Assembly: GCA_050303415.1 (NCBI GenBank)
Contig: JBNLBS010000018.1
Span: 1-64,000 of the forward strand
Direction of reading: 5' to 3'
DNA from: JBNLBS01 sp050303415
GTDB lineage: Bacteria; Pseudomonadota; Gammaproteobacteria; Methylococcales; Methylomonadaceae
DNA: 64,000 bases
The notes under the pieces are model-generated. The model was not told the DNA's origin. It was given only the letters and a program-made list of their open reading frames with translations, and made no database searches. Shown one piece after another: positions 1 to 7,898 of this stretch; position 1 is the first letter of the stretch, and each line of letters starts with the position of its first letter. Position numbers and translations under genes: made by a program.

Positions 1-376
1 AACCCGCCCGGCGCTACGCCTATCGCGGACTAAAAATCTTCACTTCGCTGTCGCTCCGTTTCCAAGATTTTCAGCGTAGGTACTCACTTTTCTGTTGTTA
101 AACGATAACGAAAAATCCCTGATCTATTTAAGAGTCCAGGCAAAATTATGATAAAGAAATTATCCCATGGGCTTGGTTAGTGAATCTTGGCATTCATCTG
201 TTGCAGGATAGCTTAGCCTCTCCAATAAGGTATTTACCCCTTCTACACGCCCATGGCTTTTGTAAATAAGTCACAAAATTACGGTTAACGACTCACATCC
301 GTTTTGCTCTGTTGTTTGTAAGATAGAACCACGTTTTAAGAAAACGTCTTTTTTCAAACAACACAGGATTACGACT
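1..376. other. Non-coding left edge
   Basis: No convincing gene is visible on either strand. The first 100 bases are GC-richer than the rest and may be the tail of a repeat or of a gene lying outside the window. The last 110 bases are presumably the promoter and leader of the secreted repeat protein that follows, with a ribosome site AGGA at 365-368. Confidence 0.4.
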
Positions 377-667
377 ATGAAATTATTTACCTCTGCCGCA
401 GTTATCACTCTTGCTAGTGTTCTATCTTTCAATGCCTTGGCTGAGTCTAAAGTCAACAAAAGCATTGTGATTAACAAATCCAACAATAAAGGCAATGCCA
501 CCATTGCCATCGGTAAAGACAATATGGCCAGCACCGGCTCGGTTAATATTAAAGATTCCAAAGTGAACAAAAGCATTGTGATCAACAAGTCTAACAACAA
601 AGGCAATGCTACGATTGCCATTGGTGAAGGCAATACCGCGTCTACCGGCTCAGTCACCATTGAATAG
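377..667 (+). CDS. Small secreted protein with two 37-residue repeats
   Basis: I do not recognise the family. The 96-residue product has a clear signal peptide of about 22 residues ending in ALA, followed only by two near-identical tandem repeats (residues 24-60 and 61-96). Each is built on SKVNKSIVINKSNNKGNATI followed by AIG and ASTGSV. The alternation of polar Asn/Ser/Lys with Ile/Val, plus repeated N-K-S-N-N-K-G turns, suggests a beta-helical or amyloid-like exported protein, loosely reminiscent of curlin repeats. That structural reading is inference. The DNA of the two repeats (446-556, 557-664) is also highly similar, pointing to a recent internal duplication. The ATG follows AGGA by 8 bases. 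It appears monocistronic. Confidence 0.75.
   Translation: MKLFTSAAVITLASVLSFNALAESKVNKSIVINKSNNKGNATIAIGKDNMASTGSVNIKDSKVNKSIVINKSNNKGNATIAIGEGNTASTGSVTIE
446..664 (+). repeat. Tandem 111-bp coding repeat, two copies
   Basis: Copy one is 446-556 and copy two 557-664. They encode the two 37/36-residue units of the small secreted protein and differ mostly at third codon positions and at a few residues near the unit end (KDNM versus EGNT). Confidence 0.85.
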
Positions 668-947
668 TACGTGCTGTCAAGGATATTGAACACGGACGTT
701 ATTCCCCTTTGGAAGACCCATTACCACAAAAAACAATGCTACTCGCCATCTTTTATTCACAGAAGGTGGCAGGGTAACCTGGCCGTTTTTGAAAACATAG
801 TATTCAGGCTAAATCCAATCACTGGCGGAAACCGGTTGTGGCTCAGCGAGTTAAGTTGTTTAGTAAGTAATTTAAGGTAACCTGCTATAAGGTAGATGTC
901 GGTTTTGTATATTAGAGCAGTCTTGCTTTAAGACGGGATGTAAAAAA
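668..947. other. Intergenic region, no gene seen
   Basis: About 280 bases between the repeat protein and nasT, which converge here. A 69-codon open frame starts 3 bases after the previous stop but has no ribosome site and no recognisable composition. No strong terminator hairpin was found. Confidence 0.4.
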
Positions 948-1517
948 CTAAATTAATATATCTGCCATAGCGATCAGTTGTTCGGCAATTTCAGCAATTT
1001 TTTGGTTTTTGTCCATCGCCAGCTTGCGTAAAGCTTGATAGGCTTGATCTTCACTCATTGCCTTGTGGGTCATCAATAAACCTTTGGCTTTTTCAATTAA
1101 TTTACGATCAGCCAACTGCGTTTTAGTGTTGATTAACTCCTCTCGCATTATCTGGTATTCGCTGAAGCGGGCAACAGCAATATCCAATACGGTTTTAACC
1201 CGATTTGGGTTAAAACCGTCTACAACATAAGCGCTAACCCCGGCCTTGATGGCGGCCTGTATAGTTTTATGGTTATCGTCATTGGCAAACATAACCACCG
1301 GCTTAGGCTTTTCCTGATTCAGGCGTGCAAGACAGTCAAAGATATCTCTTTCCGGAGTATCCATATTTATCACTATCACATCGATTGCGTTGTCGTAGTG
1401 TAGATATTCGTTACAGTCAAGGTGGTCCAGCAACTGTACATCACAGCGTGAATGCTGCAAAGCTGCACTTAATATTGTAGCGCGTTCGCGGTCTTCATCT
1501 ATAAGCATAACTTTCAC
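948..1517 (-). CDS. nasT: NasT-type response regulator with ANTAR RNA-binding domain
   Basis: Nitrate/nitrite-responsive antitermination regulator. Residues 1-115 form a receiver domain with the acidic cluster DED at 7-9 and a likely acceptor Asp53 (NMDTP). Residues about 128-185 form the ANTAR helical domain (LIEKAKGLLM, DQAYQALRKLAM). ANTAR proteins bind paired hexaloop hairpins in leader RNAs and prevent termination; NasT is normally held inactive by the sensor NasS. No nasS is present in this window. The gene is divergent from the nitrate assimilation operon, and a matching two-hexaloop leader lies just upstream of that operon at 1777-1819. The length of 189 residues is normal for the family. 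Confidence 0.92.
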   Translation of the reverse strand: MKVMLIDEDRERATILSAALQHSRCDVQLLDHLDCNEYLHYDNAIDVIVINMDTPERDIFDCLARLNQEKPKPVVMFANDDNHKTIQAAIKAGVSAYVVDGFNPNRVKTVLDIAVARFSEYQIMREELINTKTQLADRKLIEKAKGLLMTHKAMSEDQAYQALRKLAMDKNQKIAEIAEQLIAMADILI

Positions 1518-1629
1518 GTCAGTAATCCTTTAGAAGTTTTTTAGTTATCAAAGCAACAACAATGCCAGTATAAACAATGTAGTTTTTCTCAGGATCTTAA
1601 GGATATTTTTCGTTTTTTAGATAGAAAGG

Positions 1630-1646
1630 TGCACCACCGAAGTGCG
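1630..1646 (+). promoter_or_regulatory. Putative NtrC binding site
   Basis: The sequence reads TGCACC-N5-AGTGCG. It matches the NtrC dyad TGCACC-N5-GGTGCA at 10 of 12 fixed positions with the exact 17-bp length. It lies about 100 bp upstream of a sigma-54 promoter, the normal place for an NtrC enhancer. Confidence 0.65.
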
Positions 1647-1743
1647 CAATGGGTGGAAAGATGTCCATTTTGACGTAGAAACGAAACATTTATTTAAGTT
1701 AAAAGCCGCAGTAGCAAAGCTTTGAAGGCCATAACATCAACTT

Positions 1744-1758
1744 TGGCATCAAATATGC
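1744..1758 (+). promoter_or_regulatory. Sigma-54 promoter of the nitrate assimilation operon
   Basis: The sequence TGGCATCAAATATGC matches the -24/-12 element TGGCAC-N5-TTGC, with GG and GC separated by exactly 10 bases and one departure in the -12 box (ATGC for TTGC). The predicted transcription start is near 1770, immediately before the leader hairpins. With the NtrC-like site upstream it implies nitrogen-limitation control. Confidence 0.65.
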
Positions 1759-1776
1759 TCTATAGAAATACAGGTA

Positions 1777-1825
1777 CCCCCAATGTTGGGGGATAAACAT
1801 TTTATAAGCATTGTTGCTTTTGTTT
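1777..1825 (+). promoter_or_regulatory. ANTAR-type two-hexaloop leader RNA
   Basis: Hairpin 1 (1777-1792) has the stem CCCCC/GGGGG around the six-base loop AATGTT. Hairpin 2 (1806-1819) has the stem AAGC/GCTT around the loop ATTGTT and runs into the U-rich stretch TTTTGTTT. Both loops carry A at position 1 and G at position 4, the signature of RNA targets bound by ANTAR proteins. The second hairpin with its T-run can be read as a weak terminator. The element lies between the sigma-54 promoter and the transporter start, next to nasT, so NasT antitermination of this operon is the natural reading. The structures were drawn by eye, not folded. Confidence 0.65.
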
Positions 1826-1846
1826 AATGGAGCGGAGTCCAGAGCA

Positions 1847-3307
1847 ATGTCCGAAAAACTAAATTTATTTTCCTTTAGCGGCAAAATGCGAATTTTACAT
1901 TCAACCTGGGCTGCTTTTTTTCTTACCTTTGTCGTCTGGTTTAATCATGCTCCGTTATTGGCTTCTATCAAAGATAGCATGGGGTTAACGCCGGAGCAAA
2001 TTAAAACCTTACTGATCCTGAATGTGGCATTTACCATTCCGGCTCGTATTATTATCGGTATTGTGGTGGACAAGATAGGTCCTAAACGAACCTATTCTTC
2101 GTTATTGATCATTTCCAGTTTTATATGTTTTGCTTTTGCCTTTGCTGATAGCTATGAAGCCCTGGCGATTAGCCGGTTTTTATTGGGCTTTGTCGGTGCG
2201 GGCTTTGTTATTGGTATCCGTATGATCAGCGAATGGTTTCCTGCCAAGCAAATGGGTACGGCTGAGGGTATTTACGGAGGCTGGGGGAACTTTGGTTCTG
2301 CAGCGGCGGCAATGAGCTTGCCAATTTTGGCGCTGGCTTTTGGCGGTGAAGATGGGTGGCGTTATGCAGTGGCGTCAACAGGGGTTGTCAGCTTTATTTA
2401 TGGCTTGGTTTATTACTTTTTAGTCAGCGATACGCCAAAAGGTTCAACCTACTTTAAACCTAAAAAATCAGGAGCAATGGAAGTCAGCAGTAAAGGCGAT
2501 TTGGTTTTATACATTTTGATGAACATACCTATGTATTTAGCATTAGCCTTATTAACCTGGAAGCTGACTAAATTAGGAACCTTCAGTAACCCAATCGCTT
2601 ACGCTGTGTATAGCGTGTTAACGGTGACTTATCTTTATCAAAGCTATGTTGCTGTGCGTATCAACAAAAACTTATTTCGTGGTGAGCCAGTGCCGGTCTT
2701 TGACCGTTATAAATTTAAACAAGTAGCGATTTTGGACTGGGCTTATTTTCTGGCTTTCGGTTCTGAATTGGCTGTTATTTCAATGTTACCGCTATTTTTT
2801 AAAGATACTTTTGAGTTATCACAAGTACAGGCAGGATTATTGGCATCCGGCTATGCATTTATGAATTTATTTGCCCGTCCTGGCGGTGGCTGGTTAAGTG
2901 ATAAATTTGGCCGCAAACCCACGTTGATTATTTTATTGTTGGGCCTGTCTATAGGCTATTTGGTGATGGCACAGATTAATTCCGAATGGTCTTTAGCGCT
3001 TGCGGTTGGTGCAATGCTGGCATGTTCCTTTTTTGTGCAATCAGCGGAAGGAGCCGTGTTTGCGGTTATTCCACTGATCAAGCGTCGAATGACAGGGCAA
3101 ATTGCCGGTATGGCGGGGGCTTATGGCAATATTGGTGCGGTAACATTTTTAACTATCTACTCTTTTGTGAGCCCACAAATTTTCTTTTTTGTCATTGCCG
3201 GGGCAGCATTTTTAGGTTTTATCACAGTACTGTTTTTGGACGAACCTCAAGGCTCAATGGCAGAAATTTTGCCGGACGGTACGGTACAAATGATTGAAGT
3301 TGAATAG
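1847..3307 (+). CDS. narK: NarK/NasA-family nitrate/nitrite transporter (MFS)
   Basis: Inner-membrane major facilitator protein importing nitrate or exchanging nitrate and nitrite, first gene of the assimilation operon. About twelve membrane segments are visible. The MFS loop motif is VVDKIGPKRT, and the nitrate-porter signature GAGFVIGIRMISEWFP occurs in the first half with a glycine-rich counterpart (GAYGNIGAVTF) in the second. The frame opens at a TTG at 1811, inside the leader hairpin, but the ATG at 1847 has GGAG at 1834-1837 and gives 486 residues, so I place the start there. The PP2C/kinase gene follows after 8 bases. Confidence 0.92.
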   Translation: MSEKLNLFSFSGKMRILHSTWAAFFLTFVVWFNHAPLLASIKDSMGLTPEQIKTLLILNVAFTIPARIIIGIVVDKIGPKRTYSSLLIISSFICFAFAFADSYEALAISRFLLGFVGAGFVIGIRMISEWFPAKQMGTAEGIYGGWGNFGSAAAAMSLPILALAFGGEDGWRYAVASTGVVSFIYGLVYYFLVSDTPKGSTYFKPKKSGAMEVSSKGDLVLYILMNIPMYLALALLTWKLTKLGTFSNPIAYAVYSVLTVTYLYQSYVAVRINKNLFRGEPVPVFDRYKFKQVAILDWAYFLAFGSELAVISMLPLFFKDTFELSQVQAGLLASGYAFMNLFARPGGGWLSDKFGRKPTLIILLLGLSIGYLVMAQINSEWSLALAVGAMLACSFFVQSAEGAVFAVIPLIKRRMTGQIAGMAGAYGNIGAVTFLTIYSFVSPQIFFFVIAGAAFLGFITVLFLDEPQGSMAEILPDGTVQMIEVE

Positions 3308-3315
3308 ATATTACT

Positions 3316-5019
3316 ATGAAAACACAACTACAACTAGGTCAATACAGCGATAAAGGGGTTAAGGAGGAAAATCAGGATACTCTTGGTTTTTTTCAGCCTG
3401 ATGATGCGAACAGCTTGCTAAACAAGGGCATCATACTGGCCATTGCCGATGGAGTCAGTGGTTGTGATGCCGGTAAGGAGGCCAGTGAATGCACCATAAA
3501 GAGTCTGGTGTCGGATTATTACTGCACAGCCGACTCTTGGACGGTGCAGACTTCAATACAAAAGGTGTTGATTGCGTTAAATAGTTGGATGTATGAGCAA
3601 GGCCGACTGGTCGGACAATTTCGTTCGATGGCGACAACGCTCAGTGCAGTGATTATAAAATCGACTACTGCGCATATTTTTCATATAGGTGACAGCCGGG
3701 TTTATTTATTGCGCGATCGTCGATTGCAATGCCTAACCAAGGATCACATCTGGAAAAATGGGAATAAGAGCCAGCTGGTCAGGGCCTTGGGAATTGATTT
3801 GAATATCGATATCGATTATCGAAAATTAACCTTATCAGCAGGGGACTATTTAATTTTAACCACGGACGGGCTGCATGAATATCTTAAACACGATTTTATT
3901 ATCCAGACGATTTTAGAGACTAAAGATCTGAATGATGCCACTCAAATATTGGGTGAAAAAGCATTAGAAAATGGCAGTACCGATAATGTCAGTTGTCAGA
4001 TTGTTCAATTTGAAAAACTACCGACACCTGATAATGAAGAAATCTATCGCCAATTGACCGAACTGCCTTTCCCGCCGGAATTAGAACCAGGCATGAAAAT
4101 AGACGGTTACCGTATCGTCCGGGAAATACACAGCAGCAGGCGGGTACAGATCTATTTGGCTATCGACCAACAGAGCGGCCAATCAGTTGTGTTAAAAACA
4201 CCCTCGGTAAATTATCAGGATGACCCGGTGTACCTGGAGTTATTTTCACATGAGGAATGGGTGGGGAAACGTTTAAACAGTCCTTATGTGCTTAAACTGT
4301 TCAATTCACAACGCCCGAAAAATTTTCTCTATGTTGCGACTGAATATATAAAGGGGCAAACACTTAGGCAATGGATAGATGATAACGGTCAAAGTGATTT
4401 AAATCATGTCCGTACGTTGCTTGAACAGATTGCAAAGGGATTGCATGCCATGCACCGTTTGGAAATGGTGCATCAGGATTTAAAACCGGAAAATATTTTG
4501 CTGGATACCGATGGCGGTATAAAAATAATCGATTTCGGATCGACCAAAATCGGTGGTGTCGAAGAAATTGCCTCGCCGTTAGAACGGCTGCATATAGTCG
4601 GTACTAAAAATTACAGTGCGCCGGAATATTTTGCAGGTTTAAAAGGCAATCAATCTTCGGATATTTTTTCAGTGGCGGTCATCGTATACGAAATGCTGAC
4701 CGGTCATTTGCCCTACGGTGAAAAATACGGCGAGGCAAAAAATCCAAAACTTATTTATACCCAAGCCCGAAACTGGAATAACGATATTCCTCTCTGGGTC
4801 GACGGCGCACTGGAAAAAGCCTTATGTAAAGAACCCGAACGCCGTTATCAGGATATCCATGAATTCGTATACGACCTCTCTCATCCGAATAATCAATTTT
4901 TGAAAGATGAATGTTCGTCGTTTGCTGAACGCAATCCTGTCATTTTTTGGAAAAGCGTTAGTCTGTTTTTATTTATTACCCAGATTATGGTGTTTTTTAT
5001 GTGCAATAAAAATTCGTGA
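3316..5019 (+). CDS. PP2C-type phosphatase fused to Ser/Thr protein kinase
   Basis: A 567-residue signalling fusion. The N-terminal PP2C phosphatase (about 1-235) shows EENQDTLG, IADGVSG, HIGDSRVYLLRD, TTDGLHEYL and STDNVS, so the metal-binding Asp residues are kept. The kinase (about 260-530) has the Lys in VVLKTP, HQDLKPENIL for the catalytic loop and IIDFGS for DFG. The C-terminus ends in one membrane helix (SVSLFLFITQIMVFF), placing the catalytic domains in the cytoplasm. The same fusion sits between the nitrate transporter and nirB in Pseudomonas nitrate clusters, from recalled knowledge. Its substrate is not established; control of transporter or reductase activity is a guess. It lies 8 bases after narK. 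Confidence 0.9.
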   Translation: MKTQLQLGQYSDKGVKEENQDTLGFFQPDDANSLLNKGIILAIADGVSGCDAGKEASECTIKSLVSDYYCTADSWTVQTSIQKVLIALNSWMYEQGRLVGQFRSMATTLSAVIIKSTTAHIFHIGDSRVYLLRDRRLQCLTKDHIWKNGNKSQLVRALGIDLNIDIDYRKLTLSAGDYLILTTDGLHEYLKHDFIIQTILETKDLNDATQILGEKALENGSTDNVSCQIVQFEKLPTPDNEEIYRQLTELPFPPELEPGMKIDGYRIVREIHSSRRVQIYLAIDQQSGQSVVLKTPSVNYQDDPVYLELFSHEEWVGKRLNSPYVLKLFNSQRPKNFLYVATEYIKGQTLRQWIDDNGQSDLNHVRTLLEQIAKGLHAMHRLEMVHQDLKPENILLDTDGGIKIIDFGSTKIGGVEEIASPLERLHIVGTKNYSAPEYFAGLKGNQSSDIFSVAVIVYEMLTGHLPYGEKYGEAKNPKLIYTQARNWNNDIPLWVDGALEKALCKEPERRYQDIHEFVYDLSHPNNQFLKDECSSFAERNPVIFWKSVSLFLFITQIMVFFMCNKNS

Positions 5020-5054
5020 AAAAGACATAATTTTTTCATTCCTCACTGTACTGG

Positions 5055-5108
5055 GGAATATCTCTTGAGAAATTCCAACGCTGCGCGTAGGAACTTTAAA
5101 CCATTTTT
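5055..5108 (+). promoter_or_regulatory. Possible attenuator before nirB
   Basis: Two mutually exclusive hairpins precede nirB. The first pairs GGAAT (5055-5059) with ATTCC (5072-5076) and has TCTC/GAGA inside. The second pairs TTCC (5073-5076) and ACGC (5078-5081) with GCGT (5085-5088) and GGAA (5090-5093), and TTTTTT follows at 5104-5109. Both use TTCC at 5073-5076, as a terminator/antiterminator pair would. The T-run is 10 bases away from the stem, so termination may be weak. Confidence 0.35.
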
Positions 5109-5129
5109 TGAAACTCTACGGAGAGTGAC

Positions 5130-7580
5130 ATGAAAGAAAAACTCGTTTGTATCGGCAATGGTATGGCTGGCATACGCACTGTGGAAGAATTATTAAAACT
5201 TAATCCCGAACAATATGACATCACCGTATTCGGTGCGGAGCCGCATAATAACTATAACCGGATTTTGTTATCACCGGTTTTATCGGGCGAAAAAACGATT
5301 AACGATATTATCTTAAATGACGACGAATGGTATCGAGATAACAAAATTACCCTGCATAAGGGGCATAAGATTACTGAAATAGACCGGGTAAACCGTCAGG
5401 TAATCAGTGACCGGGGAGAAGTCGTCGAATATGATCGACTATTACTGGCCACCGGTTCCAGCCCGTTTATTATTCCTGTGCCGGGAAACGATTTACCGGG
5501 TGTGGTCGCATTTCGCGACATTAACGATGTCGATAAAATGCTGGAAGCCGCTAAAAAATCTAAACACGCCATCGTCATTGGCGGCGGTTTACTAGGCTTG
5601 GAAGCGGCCAACGGCTTGATGAAACAAGGGATGGATGTCAGCGTAGTGCATGTGCTGGACACCTTGATGAATCGTCAGCTCGATAATGCCGCTGCGGTAT
5701 TATTGCAAACCGAGCTGGAAAAGCGCGGGCTAAAATTTTTAATGGAGGCACATACCGAAGCAATTTTAGGAAGTGACCACGTGACCGGGATCCGTTTTAA
5801 AGACGGCCGTGAGGTTCCAGCCGACTTAATTGTGATGGCGGTGGGCATCAGGCCCAACACCGAATTAGCCAAATCGGCAGGCCTGCATTGTGAAAACGGT
5901 ATTGTGGTAAATGATACCCTGCAAACCTTTGACCCCAGGGTTTATGCGGTGGGCGAGTGTGTGCAGCACAGGGGACAAGCCTATGGACTGGTTGCACCCT
6001 TGTTTGAGCAAGCCAAAGTCTGCGCCAACCACTTGGCTAAATACGGGATTGCCCGTTATGAAGGCTCGGTAACGTCGACCAAGCTAAAAGTAACCGGCAT
6101 AGATTTGTTTTCCGCCGGCGACTTTATCGGCGATGAAGAAAGCGAACAAATTGTTTTCCAAGACGCTCACCGTAATATCTATAAAAAACTGGTAATCAAA
6201 GGCAACCGTATTCAAGGTGCTGTGATGTATGGCGATACCATGGACGGTTCGTGGTATTTCCAATTGATGCGTGATGAAACCGATATTGCAGAATTTCGCG
6301 AAAATATTCTGTTCGGTAAGGCCCATGTCGGTGATTCCGGGCATGGCAATACCGATCAAATCAGTGCCTTGGCCGATGATGCGGAAATTTGCGGCTGTAA
6401 CGGGGTATGCAAAAAAACCATTGTTAATGCCATTACCGATAAAGGATTATTCACTCTGGAAGATGTTCGTAGTCATACCAAAGCGTCGGCATCCTGTGGC
6501 TCTTGTACCGGCCTGGTCGAACAATTGCTGGCCAATACGGTGGGTGATTATTCACAAACACCGAAGAAAAAGGCGCTTTGTTCTTGTACCGATTTCACTC
6601 ATGATGAAGTGCGTACAGCAATCTCTCAACAACAATATCCATCAATCGCTGAAGTGATGAAAGCGTTGAGCTGGAAAACGCCGGACGGTTGTCATAGCTG
6701 TCGGCCGGCATTGAATTATTATTTATTGAGTGCCAATCCAAAAGACTATCAAGACGATGCGCAATCGCGATTTATTAATGAACGTGTGCACGCCAATATT
6801 CAAAAAGACGGTACCTATTCGGTGGTGCCCAGAATTTGGGGCGGATTAACCAATCCGCACGAATTAAGAACGATTGCCGATATAGCCGAGAAATATGAGG
6901 TGCCGACATTAAAATTCACCGGCGGCCAACGTATCGATATGCTGGGCATAAAAAAAGAAGATCTGCCTGACGTCTGGGCCGACCTGAATGAAGCGGGCAT
7001 GGTTTCCGGTCATGCTTACGGTAAATCGCTACGCACCGTCAAAACCTGTGTCGGTTCCGAATGGTGTCGTTTCGGTACCCAAGCGTCCATGGGTATGGGG
7101 ATTAAGCTGGAACAAATGACCTGGGGTTCATGGACGCCGCATAAATTTAAAATGGCCGTGTCCGGTTGTCCGAGAAATTGCGCCGAGGCGACTATCAAGG
7201 ATTTTGGCGTAGTTGCAGTCGATTCGGGTTGGGAGTTACACGTCGGCGGGAACGGCGGCGTTAAAATTCGAGCCACCGATTTGCTTTGTAAAGTCAAAAC
7301 CGAAGAAGAAGTGATGGAATACTGCGCCGCATTTATGCAGCTGTACCGTGAACAAGCGCATTATTTGGAGCGTACCGCACCTTGGATTGAGCGCGTCGGG
7401 CTGGCTTATATCAAAAAAGCGGTGGTAGAAGATGACACCGGGCGTAAAGCGTTGGCAAAACGATTCACCGAATCGCAACAGCATGCGCAAAAAGACCCGT
7501 GGGCAGCGTGTGTTGAGCAACCGTTACAATTTAAACCGTTAAAACTAATCAAAGAAGAGAGCGATTATGAGCTGGCTTAA
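5130..7580 (+). CDS. nirB: Assimilatory nitrite reductase [NAD(P)H], large subunit
   Basis: Cytoplasmic enzyme reducing nitrite to ammonium with NAD(P)H. The 816 residues hold, in order, an FAD/NAD(P)H module (GNGMAG at 9-14, second nucleotide fold at VIGGGLLGLEAA), and two BFD-like 2Fe-2S segments (CGCNGVC...CGSC and CSC...CHSC). The sulfite/nitrite reductase domains follow with the 4Fe-4S-siroheme cysteines in CVGSEWC and SGCPRNC. All cofactor ligands appear intact. An ATG preceded by GGAGAG gives the start. The stop overlaps nirD by 14 bases, consistent with translational coupling. Confidence 0.97.
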   Translation: MKEKLVCIGNGMAGIRTVEELLKLNPEQYDITVFGAEPHNNYNRILLSPVLSGEKTINDIILNDDEWYRDNKITLHKGHKITEIDRVNRQVISDRGEVVEYDRLLLATGSSPFIIPVPGNDLPGVVAFRDINDVDKMLEAAKKSKHAIVIGGGLLGLEAANGLMKQGMDVSVVHVLDTLMNRQLDNAAAVLLQTELEKRGLKFLMEAHTEAILGSDHVTGIRFKDGREVPADLIVMAVGIRPNTELAKSAGLHCENGIVVNDTLQTFDPRVYAVGECVQHRGQAYGLVAPLFEQAKVCANHLAKYGIARYEGSVTSTKLKVTGIDLFSAGDFIGDEESEQIVFQDAHRNIYKKLVIKGNRIQGAVMYGDTMDGSWYFQLMRDETDIAEFRENILFGKAHVGDSGHGNTDQISALADDAEICGCNGVCKKTIVNAITDKGLFTLEDVRSHTKASASCGSCTGLVEQLLANTVGDYSQTPKKKALCSCTDFTHDEVRTAISQQQYPSIAEVMKALSWKTPDGCHSCRPALNYYLLSANPKDYQDDAQSRFINERVHANIQKDGTYSVVPRIWGGLTNPHELRTIADIAEKYEVPTLKFTGGQRIDMLGIKKEDLPDVWADLNEAGMVSGHAYGKSLRTVKTCVGSEWCRFGTQASMGMGIKLEQMTWGSWTPHKFKMAVSGCPRNCAEATIKDFGVVAVDSGWELHVGGNGGVKIRATDLLCKVKTEEEVMEYCAAFMQLYREQAHYLERTAPWIERVGLAYIKKAVVEDDTGRKALAKRFTESQQHAQKDPWAACVEQPLQFKPLKLIKEESDYELA

Positions 7581-7884
7581 AGTTGCACCGTTAAACGCTA
7601 TTGAACCTCTTGGCTCGCGCGTTTTAGAAACCGAACAAGGACCAATTGCCTTGTTTAGAACTTCAAATGATGAAGTATTTGCCTTGGAGGATAGTTGCCC
7701 GCATAAAAAAGGGCCTTTATCTCAGGGTATAGTTCATGGCTGTAAGGTAACCTGTCCTCTGCATAATTGGATTATAGAACTTGAAACCGGCGAAGCGCTC
7801 GCTCCGGACGAGGGGCGCACTCAAGGGTTTGAAACCAAAATTGAAAACGACTGGGTGTACCTGAATCTGGCTTCAACCAAATAG
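7567..7884 (+). CDS. nirD: Nitrite reductase small subunit, Rieske type
   Basis: A 105-residue partner of NirB. The Rieske fold is visible and, unlike some NirD proteins, it keeps both ligand pairs (SCPHKK and CPLHNW), so it should bind a 2Fe-2S cluster. The start overlaps the end of nirB by 14 bases and the nitrate reductase begins 14 bases after its stop. Confidence 0.96.
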   Translation: MSWLKVAPLNAIEPLGSRVLETEQGPIALFRTSNDEVFALEDSCPHKKGPLSQGIVHGCKVTCPLHNWIIELETGEALAPDEGRTQGFETKIENDWVYLNLASTK

Positions 7885-7898
7885 TCGCTCGATACGCT

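Noticed and set aside
671..880. 69-codon open frame after the repeat protein
   Set aside because: No ribosome site, no recognisable composition or domain, and it begins 3 bases after a stop as chance frames do.
1777..1792. CCCCC/GGGGG hairpin as a plain terminator of nasT or of an upstream gene
   Set aside because: No T-run follows on either strand and it lies in a leader; the hexaloop match to ANTAR targets explains it better.
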